Below are positions 6,546 through 8,575 of a stretch of 8,575 nucleotides of DNA, in pieces (the first letter of the stretch is position 1; each line of letters opens with the position of its first letter). Both the position numbers and the translations under genes were made by a program. Source of the stretch: Xanthobacteraceae bacterium (lineage in GTDB: Bacteria > Pseudomonadota > Alphaproteobacteria > Rhizobiales > Xanthobacteraceae); the NCBI GenBank assembly GCA_025929595.1, contig JAICQA010000103.1:1-8575 (forward strand). The letters run 5' to 3'. Below the pieces are notes generated by a model. It was not told the DNA's origin and searched no databases. It was given only the letters and a program-made list of their open reading frames with translations.

Positions 6546-7230
6546 CGCCTTTCCTCCCTCTCGGATTGCGGCTCGCGCGGGCGGCCGGCTTTTTTGTCTT
6601 TTGTGAATTACGCAGCGCCCGTGCGAACAGCCCGACGATCTCCTCGATCACGTGCTCGCCGTGCGCCAGGTCGCAGACGCGGCCGGACAGCCGCTCGATG
6701 CGCTCCTGCTTGAGCAGCACCAGCAGCAGCCCGCCGATGAAGAAATGATAGGTCCAGTGGATTTCCGACTTCGGATGGTTCGGCAGCACCTTTTCCAGCG
6801 CGCCGATGAATTCACGCGCGATCGGGTCGAGCAGGTCCCGCACGATGCCGCGGCTAGCCTCGCGCGGGTCGCCGACCTCCCGCGCGATCAGGCGGGTGTA
6901 GAGAAGGCCGCCGCGCTTGTCGCGCAGCTCGACCCACGGGCGCGCCAAGGCGTCCAATACCTCCTCAACGGTCGGTGGCGGATTCTTCCGCGCCATCAGC
7001 GAACGCAACTTTGAGGTGCGCTCGGCGGAAATCGGATCGATGCGGCGATGGAAGACGGCGCGGTAGAGCCCTTCCTTGGTGCGAAAATAGTAGCTGATGA
7101 GCGCAAGTTGCACGCCTGCCGACGCGGCGATCTCACGCAGCGAAACGCCGTCGATGCCGCGTTCGGAGAACGACCGCTCGGCGGCGTTGAGAATTCGCTC
7201 TTTTGTCAGCTCGGCGTTACGCGCGCGCAA
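6484..7230 (-). CDS. TetR-family transcriptional regulator, first gene of the catabolic operon
   Basis: One-component repressor type: N-terminal helix-turn-helix and a C-terminal ligand/dimer domain. The DNA-binding domain is residues 9-58, with recognition region 'SLREIAASAGVQLALISYYF' (30-49) and the family signature 'YYFRTKEGLY'. The region from about 95 to 200 is helical and resembles the ligand domains of CecR-like regulators. The start is TTG at 7230, supported by GAGGA (7239-7243) 8 bases upstream; an in-frame stop (7255-7257) excludes any ATG/GTG further up. The 248-residue product is longer than usual because of a very basic 40-residue tail (from about 207) that overlaps the FAH gene by 62 bases. 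A -1 shift at the A6 run (6590-6595) would instead end the protein at 229 residues exactly on the FAH start. It probably represses its own operon and the divergent TRAP genes. Confidence 0.92.
   Translation of the reverse strand: MRARNAELTKERILNAAERSFSERGIDGVSLREIAASAGVQLALISYYFRTKEGLYRAVFHRRIDPISAERTSKLRSLMARKNPPPTVEEVLDALARPWVELRDKRGGLLYTRLIAREVGDPREASRGIVRDLLDPIAREFIGALEKVLPNHPKSEIHWTYHFFIGGLLLVLLKQERIERLSGRVCDLAHGEHVIEEIVGLFARALRNSQKTKKPAARASRNPRGRKGDETRNVLSARRKSAQRRADR
6553..6558 (-). promoter_or_regulatory. Shine-Dalgarno of the FAH gene, inside the TetR reading frame
   Basis: Minus-strand GGGAGG lies 7 bases before the FAH ATG (6545) and is fully inside the TetR coding sequence as read in the zero frame. 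It supports the FAH start and implies that ribosomes translating the TetR tail cross this site. Confidence 0.8.
6589..6595 (-). other. A AAA AAG slippery heptamer in the TetR gene (candidate -1 frameshift site)
   Basis: In the TetR frame the minus-strand codons are ACA AAA AAG (T212, K213, K214), so the heptamer A AAA AAG is in the same phase as the known E. coli dnaX -1 frameshift site. After a -1 slip, translation would add 15 residues and stop at TGA 6544-6542, forming a perfect ATGA overlap with the FAH start. The downstream DNA is very GC-rich with short possible stems (CGGC pairing with GCCG), but no strong stem or upstream stimulating Shine-Dalgarno is obvious. Use of the site is not shown. 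Confidence 0.4.
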
Positions 7231-7253
7231 GGCCCGTTTCCTCGACCGAATTA

Positions 7254-7282
7254 ATTAGACGACTGACCAATTAGCTTGTCAA
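7254..7282 (-). promoter_or_regulatory. Sigma-70-type promoter of the TetR-FAH-cupin-SDR-SMP30 operon
   Basis: Minus strand: a perfect TTGACA (7277-7282), a 17-base spacer, then TCTAAT (7254-7259), 5 of 6 matches to TATAAT. Transcription would begin near 7247, giving a leader of about 15-20 bases before the TTG start of the TetR gene. Its -35 box overlaps the -35 box of the rightward promoter on the other strand. Confidence 0.78.
7264..7281. promoter_or_regulatory. Candidate TetR operator (18-base imperfect palindrome)
   Basis: The sequence fits TGACNANNTANNTNGTCA, with 6 of 9 symmetric base pairs and perfect outer TGAC/GTCA arms. It covers the -35 region of both divergent promoters and most of the leftward promoter spacer. 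Position, size and the adjacent TetR gene make it the best operator candidate in the gap; binding is inferred. CTAATT also occurs twice on the minus strand in this zone, as an alternative direct-repeat element. Confidence 0.6.
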
Positions 7283-7304
7283 GAAAATGGTCGCCTCCTA
7301 TACT
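7276..7304 (+). promoter_or_regulatory. Sigma-70-type promoter of the TRAP transporter genes
   Basis: Plus strand: TTGTCA (7276-7281, 5 of 6), a 17-base spacer and TATACT (7299-7304, 5 of 6). Transcription would begin near 7311, leaving a leader of about 50 bases to the binding-protein ATG. The leader could form a weak GGCGG/CCGCC stem (7314-7318 with 7335-7339) but shows no riboswitch-like structure. The -35 box shares bases with the leftward promoter. Confidence 0.78.
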
Positions 7305-7346
7305 TTTTGCAAAGGCGGCCGCTGAGCAAAGTATCCGCCGATCGTC

Positions 7347-7354
7347 AGGGAGGA
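7347..7354 (+). promoter_or_regulatory. Strong Shine-Dalgarno that fixes the TRAP binding-protein start
   Basis: AGGGAGGA ends 6 bases before the ATG at 7361. An in-frame ATG further up at 7307 lies at or before the expected transcription start and would put 18 residues in front of a normal signal peptide, so 7361 is the start used. Confidence 0.88.
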
Positions 7355-7360
7355 CGTCGA

Positions 7361-8440
7361 ATGAATTTCCGGATTTCAAAGCGCGCGATGCTGCGCGCGA
7401 GTGTTGCCGCCGCGGGCTTCGCCATCGTGCTGTCGGCTTCGCCGGCCGCGTTCGCGCAGGAGACGATCAGGCTGACCATGGCGGCGGGCCATCCGCCGAT
7501 CTTCCTGTGGGTGAAGCATCTGAAGGAGTCGCTGATGGCGACCGTCGATGCGGAGCTTGCGAAGACCAACAAGTACAAGGTTCAGTGGACGGAGGCTTAC
7601 GGCGGCACGCTCGCCAAGATCGGCAGCGAGTTGGAAACCATGGAGCAGGGTATTTCCGACATCGGCGTCGTCGCCACCGTCTTCCAGTCCGGCAAGATGC
7701 CGCTCAACAACGTCACCTACTTCGTCCCCTACGGCCCGCCCGATGCGAACGTCGTCACGGCGGCCATCGACAAGGTGCAGGCGCGCCCCGAGCTCACCGC
7801 CGAGTGGAGCAAGTACAACGTCGTCTATCTCGCCGGCTTCGCGATCGAGAACTACGGCCTAGCCACCAACTTCCCGATCGCCAGGATGGAAGACCTGAAC
7901 GGAAAGAAGATCGGCGGCGCGGGACCCAACCTCAACTGGTTCAAGAACACCGGCGCGGTCGGCGTGCAGGGCAGCCTCAACACCTTCTACAACGACATCA
8001 AGACCGGCGTGTATGACGGCGCCATCGCCTTCATCACGTCCGCCGTCCCCGCCAAGCTGTTCGAGGTCGCGCCGAACTACACCGTGGTCGACATGGGCGC
8101 GATGTATGCCGGCGCCGTCGGCATCAACAAGTCGCGCTGGGACAAGTTTCCGGCCGAGGTGAAAGCTGCGTTCCGCAAGGGCGCGGACGCCTACAAGCAA
8201 AACTATCTGAAGGAGCAGACCGCGCGCATCAACAGCGCGACCGAAGCCTGGACCAAGTCTGGCGGCAAGATGGTCAAGATGGCGCCCGCAGAACAGGTTC
8301 GTCTGGTCAAGGCCATTCCCAACCCGACCACCGAATGGCTGAAGCAGACCGGTCCCGCGGGCAAGGCCGTGCTCGTCGAGTACATGAACGCCGTGCGCGC
8401 GCAGGGCTTCAAGTTCCCGCGCGACTTCGACAAGGAATGA
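7361..8440 (+). CDS. dctP: TRAP transporter substrate-binding protein (DctP-like)
   Basis: Periplasmic protein that captures a solute and delivers it to the TRAP membrane subunits, which are driven by an ion gradient. 359 residues. Residues 1-32 are a signal peptide (basic 'RISKRAMLR', hydrophobic core, likely cut at AFA before Q33). The mature part shows the TRAP family layout: 'AAGHPPIFLWVKHLKE' near the N-terminus, 'LETMEQGISDIGVVATVF', 'NTFYNDIKTGVYDGAI' (the variant of the conserved 'Y.AL..GvvDG') and a helical C-terminal region with 'VLVEYMNAVRAQGFKFPRDF'. At the place where most members carry the substrate-binding arginine ('G-K-I-R'), this protein has 'NGKKIGGAGPNLNW', with G185. The ligand may therefore differ from a classic C4-dicarboxylate. 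The gene diverges from the TetR operon and is followed 19 bases later by a DctQ-like gene. Gene symbol is given by family only. Confidence 0.9.
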   Translation: MNFRISKRAMLRASVAAAGFAIVLSASPAAFAQETIRLTMAAGHPPIFLWVKHLKESLMATVDAELAKTNKYKVQWTEAYGGTLAKIGSELETMEQGISDIGVVATVFQSGKMPLNNVTYFVPYGPPDANVVTAAIDKVQARPELTAEWSKYNVVYLAGFAIENYGLATNFPIARMEDLNGKKIGGAGPNLNWFKNTGAVGVQGSLNTFYNDIKTGVYDGAIAFITSAVPAKLFEVAPNYTVVDMGAMYAGAVGINKSRWDKFPAEVKAAFRKGADAYKQNYLKEQTARINSATEAWTKSGGKMVKMAPAEQVRLVKAIPNPTTEWLKQTGPAGKAVLVEYMNAVRAQGFKFPRDFDKE

Positions 8441-8459
8441 GCCGTAGCGAATAGCCAAT

Positions 8460-8575
8460 ATGTCCGATCCTCACGATGGTGCGTCCGACAAGTCGCTTGT
8501 CGGACGCATCACCGCCATCATGGCGGCCGTCGGCACCGGCTGGATCCTCGTGATCATGGCGGTTGTCTGTGCCGA
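8460..8575 (+). CDS. TRAP transporter small permease subunit (DctQ-like), 5' end only
   Basis: The first 38 codons are visible and the gene leaves the window. The N-terminus is hydrophilic (MSDPHDGASDKSLVGR), then the first membrane segment follows, about residues 18-38 ('ITAIMAAVGTGWILVIMAVV'). Position directly after a TRAP binding protein, plus this layout, point to the small four-helix subunit that pairs with the large DctM permease, presumably just beyond the edge. The ATG at 8460 has no clear Shine-Dalgarno. An in-frame ATG at 8520 (M21) is the alternative, but it would start immediately at the membrane helix and also lacks a ribosome site. A long perfect hairpin lies in codons 6-18. 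With only 38 residues the call leans on context. Confidence 0.72.
   Translation, partial: MSDPHDGASDKSLVGRITAIMAAVGTGWILVIMAVVCA
8477..8511 (+). repeat. 16-bp RNA hairpin at the start of the dctQ-like gene
   Basis: Bases 8480-8492 (TGCGTCCGACAAG) and 8496-8508 are perfect inverted repeats around a 3-base TCG loop. Including one G-U pair, the RNA stem extends to 8477 and 8511, giving 16 pairs. No T-run follows, so it is not an intrinsic terminator. It begins 17 bases after the first base of the ATG at 8460. Likely roles are to slow translation of the membrane subunit or protect the 3' end of dctP mRNA, so that the binding protein is made in excess (inference). Confidence 0.8.

Noticed and set aside
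7307..7360. Earlier ATG start (7307) for the TRAP binding protein
   Set aside because: It lies at or before the predicted transcription start, lacks a Shine-Dalgarno and would place 18 residues before a standard signal peptide.
8477..8511. Intrinsic terminator after the TRAP binding protein
   Set aside because: The stem is strong but no T-run follows, and the dctQ frame continues through it.

Overview
The window reads as chromosomal DNA of a high-GC alphaproteobacterium, most likely order Hyphomicrobiales and close to Bradyrhizobium, Rhodopseudomonas or Pseudolabrys. This rests on codon usage, on the form of the ligase and polymerase IV proteins, and on two palindromic intergenic elements of the 'gtcattccgg...cccggaatcca' type that are common in that group. 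The taxonomic placement is an inference from recall, since no search was possible.

Left part (1-3178) is housekeeping DNA repair. It holds the start and most of ligA (NAD+-dependent DNA ligase, minus strand, C-terminus cut by the window edge) and the divergent dinB (DNA polymerase IV, plus strand). The 107-base gap between them is almost filled by a REP-like palindrome. A second, double palindrome (BIME-like) separates dinB from the convergent operon to its right and could end transcription from both sides.

Right part (3179-8575) is a catabolic and transport locus of unknown substrate. Reading leftward from about 7250 is a tight five-gene operon: a TetR-family regulator, a fumarylacetoacetate hydrolase (FAH) family enzyme, a small cupin, a short-chain dehydrogenase/reductase (SDR) and an SMP-30/gluconolactonase-like protein. 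Its genes overlap or lie at most 17 bases apart, and three of the five starts are best read as GTG or TTG or have a non-ATG alternative. Reading rightward is a TRAP transporter: the periplasmic binding protein (DctP-like, complete) and the first 38 codons of the small membrane subunit (DctQ-like).

The two transcription units face away from each other across a 130-base gap. It contains two strong sigma-70-type promoters, both with 17-base spacers, whose -35 boxes overlap on opposite strands. An 18-base imperfect palindrome covers that shared -35 zone and is the obvious candidate operator for the TetR protein. The simplest model is that the TRAP system imports a small organic acid or related compound, the FAH/SDR/SMP-30/cupin enzymes degrade it, and the TetR protein represses both units until an inducer appears. 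Features that merit a second look are the shared promoter/operator, a dnaX-type slippery heptamer near the end of the TetR gene whose -1 frame ends exactly on the FAH start codon, a 16-bp hairpin at the start of the dctQ gene, and a TRAP binding protein that has glycine where these proteins usually carry the substrate-binding arginine. No rRNA, tRNA, CRISPR array, insertion sequence or phage gene was seen.
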